64,000 bases of DNA from Cryptomeria japonica (GCF_030272615.1 NC_081412.1:21427932-21491931); one strand, 5' to 3'. Positions 1 to 11,876 are shown, counted from the stretch's first letter. The notes: generated by a model from the letters alone, not told the origin. Numbers and translations: made by a program.

Positions 1-467
1 GAAGCCTCATCATGTTAGTTTTACCAAACATTTCTAATATCATAGTGCAAGGGTGGGGAAGAATCTGCCCCCAAGACACCCACCACACATCTCCCAGGAT
101 AATGATTCAATTGAGGAGCAATCCTCTTTGAGTTAATTTCCAAACAAAGGCGAAAAAATGGGTGCCCTCTAGGGGGTGATAGGGTTGTTTGAGCTGACAG
201 AGTATCAAGTGTGGGCTATTGATATTTTAAATGACCCTTAAGAATAGTGAGGTCTATCTGATGTGTATTTCTTGTGTGAAACCCATTAAAATAGACAAGG
301 ATTTGAAAAGATCCTATTGAACATACACTATCTATTTAGCATGGACAAACTGTTTTGCTTCCGGCTACTATGTTTTCAAATCATCTTTTCAGAAGATCAT
401 CCATCAAAACACCATAACTGTTTCAAAAAACTTACAAAATCATCAAACTGAGAAAACTAGGGCAGCT

Positions 468-841
468 TAGCGCATTTAAACATCAGTGTAGTGCATAGTC
501 GTCATTCAATAGCACATACCAACCAATCATTAGCGCTTCAGCAAACCAGATTAGTGCATTACAAGAACAACTTTTGCACTGACAGACAAACACAAGATAG
601 CACTTACCAAAGTCAGAATAGTGCATCTAAACATCAGTGTAGCACATATCTGTCATTTAGCAGCGCATACTAATTAATCATTAACGCTTAAGAAAACCAG
701 GCTAGCACATAGCAAGAACAACATCTTCATTGTCAAACAAACATAAGATAGCGCATACCAAGGGCAGCATAGCGCATCTGAACATCTTTTTAGCACATTG
801 GAGTCATATTTTAGCGCATAAACAATTTGTTTAGCACATAT
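468..841 (+). repeat. Array of degenerate TAGCGCAT / TAGCACAT / TAGCGCTT motifs
   Basis: About 16 copies of an 8-base motif with consensus TAGYGCWT occur at irregular 15-35 base spacing, starting with tagcgcat at 468 and ending with tagcacat near 833. The motif is always in the same orientation. An array with the related motif TAGCGCTTTTGT lies at the equivalent place in element B (14124-14365), so this is a shared leader feature and not a chance microsatellite. Function is unknown. Confidence 0.65.
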
Positions 842-858
842 CTAAAATTGTCCAAAAA

Positions 859-991
859 CGTACAACTTGAGTTGGCCTAGTGGTGGAGAACTTGTGCTCT
901 TGAAGGAGAGGTCACAAGTTCAAATCCCACAAGGGGGTAGGGTATGTACACCTTATCAGCTTCGGCCCATTACCAATCAAAAAAAAAAAAA
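859..991 (+). mobile_element. tRNA-derived SINE with poly(A) tail
   Basis: The body starts with a tRNA-like head: an A-box-like segment (tggcctagtggt, about 873) and a B-box-like segment (ggtcacaagttcaaatcc, about 911-928), as in RNA polymerase III promoters. A short unrelated body follows and then a run of about 13 A residues. It is flanked by near-identical 12-bp direct repeats, attgtccaaaaa at 847-858 and attatccaaaaa at 992-1003, with one mismatch. These are the target-site duplications expected from L1-type retroposition. It is inserted in the leader of element A. Family not assigned; the head resembles the Au-type plant SINEs. Confidence 0.75.
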
Positions 992-1338
992 ATTATCCAA
1001 AAAAAAAGAGCAATTTATCAACTTTTTTTAAAATTTCACCAACAATTTCAAATACCCTTTTGGGTCTTTTGTCAAATCCAACACAAACAGAGGAAAATGT
1101 ATCAACATAGTATCAGTTAGTGATCATAAGTTTCAAATCAACCTATATCAAACATCAAAATACCAAGTTAGCTTTCTAAGTTAGTCAAATTTGTTTAGTT
1201 TCCAATATTGGGAAGCTTTTATCATATCATTCGACGTACTTGGTCATATCAATAGAGGCATATCAAACCATGTATTCGACTGAGTGAACTTAGAGATCGA
1301 AACAAAGTATTCATCCAATCAATCTCCCAACTAAGACT

Positions 1339-1656
1339 TTGATCGCTCGCATGAACATTCTTCAACACATCAAGAAGAAGCGTCCTTGTCTGAAAACTGA
1401 TTTAAAAAGGAGACAACCTAGTCAAAAGAAGCTCTTGAAGAGAAACAAGTTCCTCTATATCAACCACAAAATCCTTCTAAAACGTAGGACATTTTTACAT
1501 CATTTTCACGATTTTCTCCATGGTAAAAATACCGATTTTGACAAAGAATCCTTGAAAGAACGTGCTTTCATACAAAGCTCAACACTATCACAAGATATCA
1601 ACTTTAGTGGAAAGATCAATTTGGCTTACTTACCTGAGAGTTCAATCACATATTGA
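1339..1656 (+). CDS. ORF0 of element A, small basic protein of unknown function
   Basis: A 105-codon frame that ends 13 bases before the gag start. The product is very basic in its first 60 residues (KKK, LKRR, LLKRNK and LKRR clusters) and then has a segment FDKESLKERAF. Element B has a homologous frame at 16020-16403 with matching LKRR, IKRRKF, FDQESL and AFMQ segments in the same order, so the frame has been kept in two diverged elements. Extra ORFs upstream of gag are known in Tat-lineage elements such as Ogre; whether this one is related I cannot say. No domain recognised. The first Met of the frame is taken as start; Met at residue 5 is also possible. Confidence 0.5.
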   Translation: MIARMNILQHIKKKRPCLKTDLKRRQPSQKKLLKRNKFLYINHKILLKRRTFLHHFHDFLHGKNTDFDKESLKERAFIQSSTLSQDINFSGKINLAYLPESSITY

Positions 1657-1669
1657 GTCAAATAAAGCC

Positions 1670-3628
1670 ATGCAAGTTTCTACACGATCATGTAAAAACG
1701 TTGAGTGGGACGACGACAAGCCTAAATCAAGCATGGGACGCCGAGAAGTTAACGCTTGGAAAAATTACATGAATCTAGACAAGGAAGAAATAATAGATGA
1801 AGTTATTGAGGCACAACAAGACCCCGACTTACACAAACTTCTTGAAAAACTCATCGAAACTGATAAACAAAAATACTTCCTCCTGTTATTTAGCAAAGGT
1901 GGATTTTGATACGGAACAACCAAAACAAACTGAGAACTTCAAAAGGACAAAATCAAGAAATACCAATGACCTAGATGACACTAATAATCAAGGTGACACC
2001 AACCACCAATATACCAACACTAGAAACATTCCCCCCACTACACTCACGCAACAACTACAAGCACTTCAACAATAAATAGAAGACATGCAACAAGGAACTA
2101 CCACGCCATGTTCCTTAGAGGATATTTGTCCTTATCCATTTGATTGAAGTTTGAACATGGCACCATTCCCACACAACTTTGAAATACCAAAGTATGACAA
2201 ATACAATGGTAAGAATGATCCTTGTGATCATGTAAGGGAATTTTGCATGATGAGCTTGGAATTTGCCCATAATGACACTTACATGATGAGGCTATTTCCA
2301 AGAAGCCTAGGAGGACAAACAATGGAATGGCTTTCAAAAGTCACACCTCCCATCAGATCATTTGAGGAGTTGGTAAACAAATTTGTTTCCCAATATTCCT
2401 ATAACATTCAACACGAGATTACCATGCTTGATCTTTGCAACACGAAACAAAAGAACAATGAAACATTCATGGTGTTCTTACAAAGATGGAAAAAGGTTGA
2501 TATCTAGATATCCCTGAACCATACCTGAAAAAGAGAAAATGGAAATCTTCATAGACAATCTTAATGACGAGATGAGCTATCAACTTAAACTACACTGTCT
2601 ACCTAGTTTTATAAAGTTGATTGAAAATGGCATCCAAATAGAAGGAGCCTCAATCAAAAGAGGAACTTTGAAGTTATCTAAATAAGGTACTAGTTCATCA
2701 AACAACAACTCTAACAACAATTACTATAACAACTCAAACAAGTCCAAATTTTGGACGAGAAATAAGAATGTTGTTAATGATGGTGTAGTGGACAATGTTA
2801 AACCAAAACAACCTATGTTAAACTTATCCGACGCTACTCCACCAACCAACACTCAAAACAATATCAATCAAAGAACCAAAATTCAAAGCAATACCAATCA
2901 AAGAACCAACAATCAAGGAAACATAAACCAAGGGAATAACAATAACGCTAACCCAAACCAACACCATATCGATGAAAGTTCGCACCTTTAGGACAAACCC
3001 TTGAATCAGCATTTCGAGAACTATTGGCAAATAAACTCATTACATTGCCAAACATGAGGGATTTTGAACCTCAAGTCAAACCATCATGGTGAAATGATGC
3101 CCATTATTGTGAATATCATAGAAACAAAGGGCATCACATAAATGATTTCCCGAGGTTGAAGAACTTGGTTCAAGATTTCATAGATAACAGTGACATAACG
3201 GTAGACGGTCATAAGACCAACGATGATCATGAAGCCTTTAAGAATCCACTTCCAAATTATGACAAAGGCGCATCACCATCCTCGAACAACAAAGGATCTC
3301 ATATCAATCATGTATACAATAATGTTATCAATCACATATCGACATCCAACAATCAAATTAACATCATTATGAAAAAAAAAAAGAAGAAAAAAAAGAATAT
3401 GTCCCGGTCAATGTGACTACACGAGCCCAATCTAGATATGTCTTAAATGGGAGTGCCTCTAAAATGAAAACATCTCCAAACACTCAATACAACTTGGTAG
3501 ACCAATTGAAGAAGACACCCGCCCACATATCCATATTAGAGCTTCTCAAGATCTCACCTGCACGCAAAAATATTTTGGAAAAGGCTCTTGTTGACACTAC
3601 AATTCCAAATAACCTGGATATTATTTGA
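1670..3628 (+). pseudogene. Element A gag, frameshifted
   Basis: The start is placed at 1670 because the first residues (M-x-V-x-TR) match the start of element C gag. Recognisable parts: an N-terminal segment ending KQKYFLLLFSKG (1670-1909), frameshifted; a capsid-like segment 2151-2507 with KYDKYNGKNDPCDHVREF and YSYNIQHEITMLDLCNTKQ, well matched in B and C; an Asn/Gln-rich tract 2700-2990; and a zinc-knuckle-like segment near 3085-3165 of the type C-x2-H-x4-H-x4-C. In A the last Cys is replaced by Phe, so the knuckle is broken. The C-terminal part (3413-3628) ends in the segment NLVDQLKKTP that leads to protease. At least three frameshifts are present. Confidence 0.85.
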
Positions 3629-5612
3629 TTTCAATCCATGGTAGTACATTTAACCGTGCCTCACATTCTATTATTTTCAGAGCATGATGATATCTCTCTT
3701 AATCATCTGCATAATACTTCACTCCATATCGAAGTCCTAGTCTATAAACATTGAGTACAAAGAGTGCTAATAGATGGAGGAGCCGATCTAAATATTTGCA
3801 TTCTAAAACTTATCCGTGCATTGGGTTTCTCATAAACAACCATTGATCCTAAGAAAAAGATAACAATCAAGGCATATGATGATGAGGAAAGATCATCAAA
3901 AGGGCTCGTGGTATTACCCATTCAAGTAGGGCCAGTTCATAGTGTATACACCTAAAAATGGTCTGGAGATAATTAATTGAATAAGCAATTATTTAATTAA
4001 TCCTCCTTCCCAATTTAATTGAATTCATCAGCAATTTGATTAAATTCCTCCATTTCATCTACTTATTAATAAATCTAAGGATTTATTTAATAGGTTCATT
4101 TCAATAATCTCCTTTGATTAATTAATTAAAATTAATTAATTCCTTCCATCAAATTCATTTATTCTAAATCCTTTAATTAATTAAAACAAATCAATTAATG
4201 ATTGTTGAAATTAATTAGCCTTTTCCTATTATTTGAATTTCTAAATTCAAATTCTCCTAACTTCTAACCACCTAACCTAACCACTCCTAAACCTAACCCA
4301 TTCCATCTAACCCCATCTTAGCTTGCACATCCTAACCACCATGTCTCCTTTCCTTAAACACTTTGCCCTCTCATGAGAAAAGCTTTGTGACACTTGTCAC
4401 TAAGTGTTCCCTTTCATCCAACCTCTTCTAGAAGCTTCTTGACACTTGTCACCATGGAGATGACATTGTCCCCTTTCATCCAACCCCTTCTCTTACCAAC
4501 CTCCAAATGTTCCCTTTAATCCAACCTCTTTGCCAATCACCTCCAATTTAACCATTGATATCTTCAGACTTAATCTTGACCGTTGATTCCTGCCACCTCA
4601 CCCCTAGCCTTGGGAAATCCTATAAATAGACCCCGTTTTGGAGTTCAAAGGACCCCCAATTGATCCATCTCATTATTCATCTTATGCATTGTTACTACAG
4701 GCATCTAGCTTCTAGTTTATCATTTTAGCAATGTTATCATGTTCAATTTTAGCTTAAATCTTAGCTTCTTTCATAGCAACAATCATGAAATCATGTAGCT
4801 TAATCATGCTATCATTGCTAGCTTATGCATCTTCATCATTTAAATCCTCCATTTAAGTGTAGTCAAGTCACTGGAATTTGCATAACCAGATCTGAGAGCA
4901 AAATTCATACTTGCATTTACTAGGAGGCAATAGATCGATTAGCTATGGTTTTATCTTTCGTTGATTAATTTTCTAACCATTGCTTGCAATGATTTATTGA
5001 GTGTTTTGTGTTGCAGCTACAGGTATAACAGGTACACACTTCACAAGCACAACACATAGAGATACTATATGTCAAGTCTTAGACATAGACTTGTCTTATA
5101 ACATACTTTTGGGTCGAACTTGGATCCATGAAATGCAGGCGGTGTCATCCACGTATCATTTGTGCCTGAAATTCCCATATGATGGACAAGAAATTACTAT
5201 CACAACAGACACTAATCCTTTCCAATATTGCAATAATCTTAAAGAAGTTCAAAATGTTCTTGTACCCCATAACAGTGACGCTCTTGCTTCCACATCATCA
5301 AACAACAAGGATCAACTCAGAAATCTATCCATAGATTTTGAGAAAAGTATGAAGTTGAAAGACAAAGGCATGGGGGAATACTCTTTTGAATCCCTATGTC
5401 TATCAAAGTTGTCGATTTCACCAAGGTCTCATGGACAACCATCAACTTCAAAACAACAATCTTCACAACCTATAAAAAAGTTTGATGGTATGTTCATTCA
5501 AGCAGGAACACTAGCAGATGAAATAGAAGACAAAGATGTTTTGAATTGGCTCTACAAATATGAAGAAGAAACTAGAGCAACAACCATTAACATCACTATT
5601 CCCACAAAATGA
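3629..5612 (+). pseudogene. Element A aspartic protease, split by a solo LTR
   Basis: The retropepsin core is visible as VLIDGGADLNIC at about 3764-3800, where D-G-G replaces the usual D-T/S-G, as in all three elements here. The frame reaches GPVH at 3940, is interrupted by a 1112-bp solo LTR plus a duplicated CATAG, and resumes at 5060 with TICQVLDIDLSYN, then LLGRTWIHEMQAV. Both halves are in register if the LTR and one TSD copy are removed. The frame runs on to 5612 as the start of the linker. Stops before 3764 and at the end of the N-terminal part show that the gene was already decaying. Confidence 0.85.
3943..5054 (+). mobile_element. Solo LTR of the element C family, TSD CATAG
   Basis: Starts TGTATACACCTAAAAATGG and ends ...CACAAGCACAACA. 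The 5-bp direct repeat CATAG is present at 3938-3942 and 5055-5059. The first bases are the reverse complement of the end of the element C 3' LTR at 50828, so both belong to one family. U3 is rich in TTAATTAAT. A promoter-like ctataaatagacccc occurs near 4620, followed by a long R/U5. No PBS, PPT or internal region is attached, so it is the product of LTR-LTR recombination. It is inserted in the protease of element A and is therefore younger than A. Confidence 0.93.
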
Positions 5613-6957
5613 TATGGCAATGGATTCAAAATCACGCAATGCATGGAATATCAAGGAAAGGGTCATGTTGGCAAGCGTCGAGAAGGCATCACAGAACCAA
5701 TTCAACCCCATTTACAACTTGCCAAAGATAAATTTGGACTTGGGTATGACCAACATATTCAACCTGTACAAAAACGAGATCATCATCAAAACCCCCGATG
5801 GAAAAGAAATGTAACACATAAAGAGGAATCATGGCAAGAAGTGACACATCGAGCAACTGAAAAGACAAACAAAGAACAAAAAGATGAAGAATATGAGAAA
5901 TAACAAGAGGAACTCACTATTCAAAGAGAGGAAGCTTCCTATAAATAGATACATCACGTGAAAGCAATAACAGAACCTGATCAAACCAGTACAGAATCAA
6001 TAATAGAAGGAACAGTTCGAGAACAAAGAGAAGATGAATACGAATCACAATAAGAAGAACTTGTCATTCAAAGGGAGGAGTCTATTTATGAACAAATCCA
6101 AAGAGTACAAGCAAGCACATAACCTAAATCAACACAAGCGACAAAACTTGTATCAATTATTAGCGAACTCTTCTCACCATACAATATTCCTATCAGATAC
6201 AGCGGTGTAGCCTTAGAAAGTGATTTTGAGATAGACTCAAATAAATATGAATGGGACACTTTCTTTGATTTCACTGAGGACATTGAGGTATATATAGTCC
6301 ACACATATACACCCATACCCTATGATGGACAAGGTTCAGGGGCTAGACCAGTTGAAATTGGATCACAACATATCAATGATTCTAGTGAGGACAATTAGGT
6401 TCCGAGCGAAATAAATTCTAAAGAGGGTATCATCATAGACTTTGGCCTCACTAATTCCAGTTTTGACAATGTATCCATCATGACCCTCATTGTTAAAGAC
6501 CTTAACTCGCCAGACGATTCCTTACCCCTCATACATCTTGAACTCATAGATTGGAAACAACCTGAACAACTTAACATACCTATCTTCCCCGATGATGACA
6601 CTATTGTCCAATACCTTTGTTCCGTGAACCCAAAAGCATTTTCCACCTGTGAATCTCATAACGAAGTTCTCAATCAAGAGAGTGCCAAGTCTCTTAGTCG
6701 CAAAAAAAAATAAAAATTCGATCTAATGGTGAAAACCATTTAATGGCAATATTAGATCATAAAAAAGTAAAAACAAAGGACATATCTAATGGCAAAAACC
6801 TCTTTGAGGCTCTTGAGGATGAGAGACTTGACACTCTTCCTAAACATTATCAGGAGAGATCACCAATTTTGATTGAGCCAACTCAATCAATCAATATCGA
6901 CATTGAAGCAACAATAAGAACCATACATCTGGCAGAATCACTAACAAAAAAATAAAG
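5613..6957 (+). pseudogene. Element A protease-RT linker, degenerate
   Basis: Sequence continuing the polyprotein with many stops and frameshifts. It is Glu/Lys/Gln-rich in the part 5640-6120, followed by an acidic part. The segment at about 6795-6895 (NLFEALEDERLDTLPKHYQ, then ERSPILIEP) is closely matched in element C and partly in B, which shows that the linker end is a conserved piece and not random. No enzymatic motif is visible. The function of this long linker in the three elements is unknown. Confidence 0.6.
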
Positions 6958-9560
6958 ACCTGACTTCATCAAATTCTTCAAAGAAAATCAAATCAATTTA
7001 GCTTGGTCTTATGCAAATATTCCAGGGGTAGATCTGGATTCGATCATGCACCACTTATCAATAGCTCTCGGAGCTAAGCCTATCAAGCAAAAATTGAGAA
7101 AAATGAACCCACATGTCGCCATATTGGTTAAAGCGCAACTGAAGAAGTTACTTGATGTAGGATTCATCCGACCCATTGATTATGTGGAATGGATTTCTAA
7201 CATTGTGTCTGTATCTAAACCAGATAAAAGCATCAAAATTTGTACAAACTTCAGGATATCAATAAGGCTTGTTCGAAGGATGACTTTCCTTTACCCAGCA
7301 TCGACACGATTGTAGATCTAATAGCAGGACATGTTATGTTGTCACCCATGGATGGTTTCTCAAGATACAATCAAATCAAAATAGCACCAAAGGACCAAGA
7401 AGATAAAATGGCATTTACCTGTCCATGGGGTACTTACTATTGGAATGTCATGCCTTTTGGCTTGAAGAATGCAGGAGCGACCTATCAAAGGGAAATGACT
7501 AAAATATTTCATGACATGATGCACACATTCATGGAGGACTATGTAGATGGCTTATTGGCTAAATCATTCACAAGAGAATAACATATAGAGATTCTGGATA
7601 AAATATTTCAAAGGTTGGAGCAATTTGTTGGCATTGAGTTGTCATTGATGTCAACCGGTATTCCAGGCTACCGATAGGGTATGTCAATATTGAAGAAGAT
7701 TGAACCGGCATAAGGAAGATTAACATGAAGGCTTTTCAACCGGTATGATGGAAGACAAAACCGATATGAAGGCGTGGAAGACAAGCAGGTATTGAGATTG
7801 TTAGTGACATCACCGGTAAGAGGTGATATGAAGTTGTGTGTTGGCATGGAAAGTTGTAACCGGTATGTAGGCTGGTTGTTTGTTTATGTTAATGTCCGTG
7901 ATGAAGAGGTAGAGAAACAAAGAGATCATAAACCACCAGAGGTGAAGTTGAGCTACTGATGTAGTGTATACTGTCAGATAGCAGCAGGAGAAGGTTTCAC
8001 TGATAAGGGCTTGTGCTGGTATGAGTTTGTTGAATGTTCAAGTTTAAACTGACCTTGTGTTGGTGAGCTGAGTGTATGTTGATGTGATGCCACATGGAGC
8101 TGAGGTGGAGAGCATACAGAGGTTGGTGAAGTTTCTATCGACATGGTTATTGGAGCAGTTAGTCGATATTAAATGAAACAACCACAAATCACGGGTCGAT
8201 AACAGATTGTTGTGACTCAAGGAAGAATGAACGACAGAGAAAGATCAAGGAGTTGTTGGTGCCTGGACCGAAGAAAGGAAATCGAATTGCAAGAGGACCT
8301 CAAGAAGGAAACAACTGGGTCATAAATGAGGACAAATTTCAAGGCCAGAAATTATGGTCAGGTTTGCAATTTTTGGAAAACATACTTTGGACAGATGGAA
8401 AACATGTGATGGCTTATTCCTCCAAAGCAGGTGTACAATCCAAGGTGGTTCAAATCAGATTAGATGCAGATTTGGTCGGTAGAAGGAAACCCTATCCACC
8501 CTCTGATTGAATTGGTTTTTGGCGGGAAAGCTTCAGTTTAAATATGGCGACCTAAGACAGATAGGGTTGTTGCTGAAGGGTGAAGGAGAGAGTGAAAGTT
8601 TTGTCTGAGAGCCGAAGAGATAAACACTTGAAGTGTTTGTAAGTGAAGATTGTATCGGTAAGGAATAGCTGGGTAAACCAATGTAAGCATCAAATCGACA
8701 GAGTGAGCATAGAATGCAGAGGTGACAAACTAAAAGAAGCAATACCTGATAGAGAGTGACCAAGTGTGATTTGAATTCAATAGAACAGAGGGAGAGAAGA
8801 TTAAGCAGATTAAGAACCAGCAGAAAGGCTAAGTTGCAGTGTGTGTTGTGTTGATACAAACCGGTAAGATAGAAACTAGTAGTGCAAAGATTTGAAGGGT
8901 TGCAAAACTTCATTTGCAACAAGGATCTCATTTGTACATCTGATTTTTCATATTGTTTTCACTAAGTAGGTGCTTAGTGCAGGGGTTGTAGCTCCTTTAG
9001 GTTGTAGCTTATAAATTGTGTAGGGGTTGGTGCTCCTTGGGTTGGTGCCCAAAAATTTGTAATCAAATCTTTTCATCGTGAGCTGGATTGGAGCAAAAGA
9101 TCTCCAGCAGCTATTCTCACCGAGGTTTTTCCCACATTGGGTTTTCCTCATACATCTGGTGATATGCATTGCATCTTCATGTGTGTGATGTATTAATCTT
9201 TTAGTTATTTCTCCTACACACCTTGTTTGCATTGATTTGGTAAACGGTTTGCATTTTGAGTATTTCATATTGAACCGATATAGCTCTGATTAAGTAAAAA
9301 TTGTTTAAATCACTGATTCACCCCCCTCTCAGTGATCCATTGTGTCCAACACAATTCAATGTATGACTAAATCCTAAGAAGTGTGTCTTCGGTGTAACAT
9401 CAAGCAAACTCTTGGGATACATAGTCTTAGAAAAAGGAATTATGGTGGACCCTGCAAAGGTACAACTGATCATGGAGATGCCACCTCTTAAAAATATCAA
9501 CCAATTAAGATCTCCACAAGGACGACTACAATCCATAAGAAGATTCATTTCTCAACTAGC
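6958..9560 (+). pseudogene. Element A reverse transcriptase, split by a solo LTR, catalytic Asp lost
   Basis: Fingers/palm motifs are present: KLRKMNPHVAILVKAQLKKL (7080-7150), GFIRPIDYVEWISNIV, a frameshift near 7260, MDGFSRYNQIKIAP, FTCPWGTYYWNVMPFGLKNA, and MEDYVDGLLAKS near 7535-7570. The active-site box is YVDG where B and C have YVDD. The second catalytic Asp is therefore changed. The frame is broken after RLEQ at 7620 by a 1726-bp solo LTR and resumes at 9357 with LNPKKCVFGVTS and LGYIVLEKGI. Removing the LTR and one CAATT joins the halves in frame. Nonfunctional. Confidence 0.92.
7626..9351 (+). mobile_element. Solo LTR (about 1.7 kb, probably Ty1/copia), TSD CAATT
   Basis: Begins TGTTGGCATTGAG and ends ...GTGTCCAACA, with TGTTGG/CCAACA as inverted ends. 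The direct repeat CAATT lies at 7621-7625 and 9352-9356. The interior repeats the words ACCGGT and ACCGATA many times. The end carries the phrase caccccccctctcagtg-like at about 9318-9334, which is common at the ends of long plant copia LTRs of the SIRE type; this family assignment is inference. No coding capacity of note. Inserted in the RT of element A. Confidence 0.88.
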
Positions 9561-10740
9561 TGACAAGTGTCTTCCGTTCACTCATCTACTCATTAAGAAT
9601 GTCCCTTTCAGATGGGAAGATCGATGTGAAAAATCATTTCACCAACTCAAGAAATATTTGATGAATCCACCTATCTTGGTACCACCAATAGCAGGCAAAC
9701 CTCTTATTCTTTACATATTAGCTACAAAGGTATCACTAGGAGCATTGTTAGCACGAGAAGATTCAACAATTAAGGAAATGTCAATATACTACATCAACAA
9801 GACATTGAATGGATACGAGCTCAATTACACATTCATTGAAAAAGCTTATTTGGCAATGGTGTTCGCTTCTCAAAACTTTTGCCACTACATGCTAGCTCAC
9901 ACAATCAAGTTGGTAGCAAATATTGATCCCTTAAAATATCTACTCAGCAAAGCCGCCCTCACAAGAAGGTTAGCTAAATGGGTCATGATTCTAAGTGAGT
10001 TTGACATTCACTACACAGATAGAAAGGCTATCAAAGGACAAACTATCATTGATCAACTAGTCGAGGCACCATTACAAGACAATTATCCAATCCATGTGGA
10101 GTTTCTAGATAAAGATATTCTCACAGTATCAACAACACCATGGGTCTTGTACTTTGACAAATCATACACCCAACATGGATTAGGTGTCGACATCCTATTT
10201 ATCACTCCAAAAGGACACAATATTCCTAAATCTTACTTTCCTTGCACAAATAACATTGTTGAGTATGAAGCTCTAGTCATAGGCATCAAGATGGTCATAA
10301 AGTGGAAGATCGTGAAATTGAAAGTCTTTGGAGACTCCCATTTGGTCATTAATCAGGTTAATGATGACTATCAAACGAAGGATGACAAGTTGATGCCCTA
10401 TAAACGCATGGTGGATGACTTCAAGAAATATTTTGTGGACATCAAATTTGAGCAGATTCCAAGGGTGAACAACAAAGATATAGATGCCATGGCAACCATT
10501 GCCTCACTCCTACAAATACCAGACAAACAAAATCGTTATGATTTCTTGGTGGAACGATTGTTTTCCACTGCCTACGATAATTTTGAATCCCAAGTCATAT
10601 GCCACACAGTCAGTTATGACTCACCCCTCTATGGAAAGATCTACACCTACCTAAAAGACAATATCCTTCCACTAGACCTATCCCGAAATTTAAAAAAAAT
10701 GCAACTTTATTCGTCAAGCATCCCATTATACCCTAACCGC
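9561..10740 (+). pseudogene. Element A RNase H and second (Tat-type) RNase H
   Basis: One frame from 9412 covers both domains. The first RNase H, typical of Ty3/gypsy, has YILATKVSLGALLARED, YYINKTLNGYELNYTFIEKA, and HYMLAHTIKLVANIDPLKYLLSKA (about 9700-9960). After TDRKAIKGQTIIDQLVEAP comes a second RNase H: WVLYFDKSYTQHGLGVDILF, FPCTNNIVEYEALVIGIK, FGDSHLVINQVNDDYQTKD and VNNKDIDAMATIASLL (about 10140-10515). A second, archaeal-type RNase H after the first is the known hallmark of the Tat lineage. The frame ends at 10743 by a frameshift near the integrase start. Confidence 0.9.
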
Positions 10741-11876
10741 TGAAACACTTTATTGTTGAGGTCATGATGGTACTCTTCTTCGATGTCTTGATCGTAATGA
10801 ATAAAAAATTGCCTTACATGAACTTCATGAAGGTATTTGTGGCGCACATTCAAGTGGTCCTACTCTCGCCAAGAAACTTCTAAGGATGGGCTATTATTGG
10901 CCAACCATGGAAAATAATCATATTAGTTTGCCATAAAATATCCAAAATGCCAAATTCATGGCAATATTATACATGCACTAGCCCAGGAGTTGCAATCGTT
11001 CACAACATCATGGCCATTTTGTCAATGGGGACTCGACCTAGTAGGAAAGATTCATCCTTCCTCATCAAATGGACATAAGTTTATCATCATGGCCACTAAA
11101 TATTTTACAAAGTGGATAGAGGTCGTCCCATTGACTATTGTTATCGACAAGGAAATATCCTCTTTTATCTTGAATTATCTCATTTGTCGATATGACATTC
11201 CTAGTTCCATTATCACAGATAACGGAAGACCTTTCAAGAATCAAGATGTGCAAGAACTATGTGAACGATTTCATATCTAGCATCATTTCTTCACACCATA
11301 TTATCCACATGGTAATGGCTAAGAAGAGGCCTCAAACAAAACCATCCTAAAAATCCCATGAAAACAGTGAACGGGGTTGGACATGATTGACATGTTCAAC
11401 TCAACCCAACATTATGGGCCTACAAAACTAGCATCCATACACCTACAGGAGATACACCATACAATATGGATCATATGCTTTTTAACCTATTGAGGTTGAG
11501 ATTCCATCACTCAAAGTATTACTAAAAGGACTCATTCTAGATGAGGAATATCGGGTAAACAGACTGCAAGAATTAGAGCTGCTAGATGCGCGTTGACAAC
11601 GTGCTTTTGATCACCTCAAAGCATATCAAAAACACGTGCCAGAGCTATAATCACAAGGGAAAGCCAAGATCATTTCAAATCAGTGACTTGGCACTAAAGG
11701 AAAATCCCCACAATCAACAGGATCAGGAAAAGAAGGGCAAGTTTGAACCAAATTGGCTAGGACCTTTTGTCATCATATCTTCTTACAAATCAGGGGCATA
11801 TCAGTTATCTACATCAAAAGGGGACCTGTTCGGCGAAGCTATCAATAGTGTGCATCTCAAAAAGTTCTACACCTAA
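10741..11876 (+). pseudogene. Element A integrase, degenerate
   Basis: A zinc-binding part is visible in broken frames: ELHEGICGAHSSGPTLAKKL and GYYWPTMEN at about 10815-10920. The Cys pair that should follow is lost (a cysteine-free 'KIQNAKFMA' type reading). The core starts at 10990: WPFCQWGLDLVGKIHPSSSN with the first Asp, then SSIITDNGRPFKNQDVQEL with the second Asp at about 11219. The Glu region (GNG..EASNKT, near 11310-11345) follows an in-frame TAG at 11278. The C-terminal part (11586-11876) has GKFEPNWLGPFVIISSYKSGAYQLS and ends VHLKKFYT, as in B and C. There is no chromodomain. Confidence 0.88.

Larger units (their letters stand above)
1..1338 (+). other. Untranslated leader of Ty3/gypsy element A (5' end outside window)
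   Basis: No convincing long reading frame is present. The segment lies upstream of the small ORF0 and gag of element A and matches, in position, the 2.8-kb leader of element B (14046-16836). Phrases about Cys-free, A/T-rich sequence such as 'gggtggggaagaatctg' near 50 resemble the leader of B near 15440-15490 only loosely. It holds a short-motif array (468-841) and a SINE (859-991). Between 1004 and 1338 I see only AT-rich sequence. The 5' LTR and primer-binding site must lie before position 1. Assignment to A rests on continuity with its gag gene. Confidence 0.6.

Noticed and set aside
873-930. Functional tRNA gene
   Set aside because: Only A- and B-box remnants are present, without a cloverleaf, and a poly(A) tail with TSD shows a SINE.
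2098-2337. Antisense frame over gag of A with a signal-peptide-like start
   Set aside because: It is the shadow of the gag frame; no conservation as an independent protein.
1670-11876. Endogenous pararetrovirus (caulimovirid) origin of the RT-bearing regions
   Set aside because: Integrase, LTRs, PBS and PPT are present and there is no movement protein; the domain order is Ty3/gypsy.
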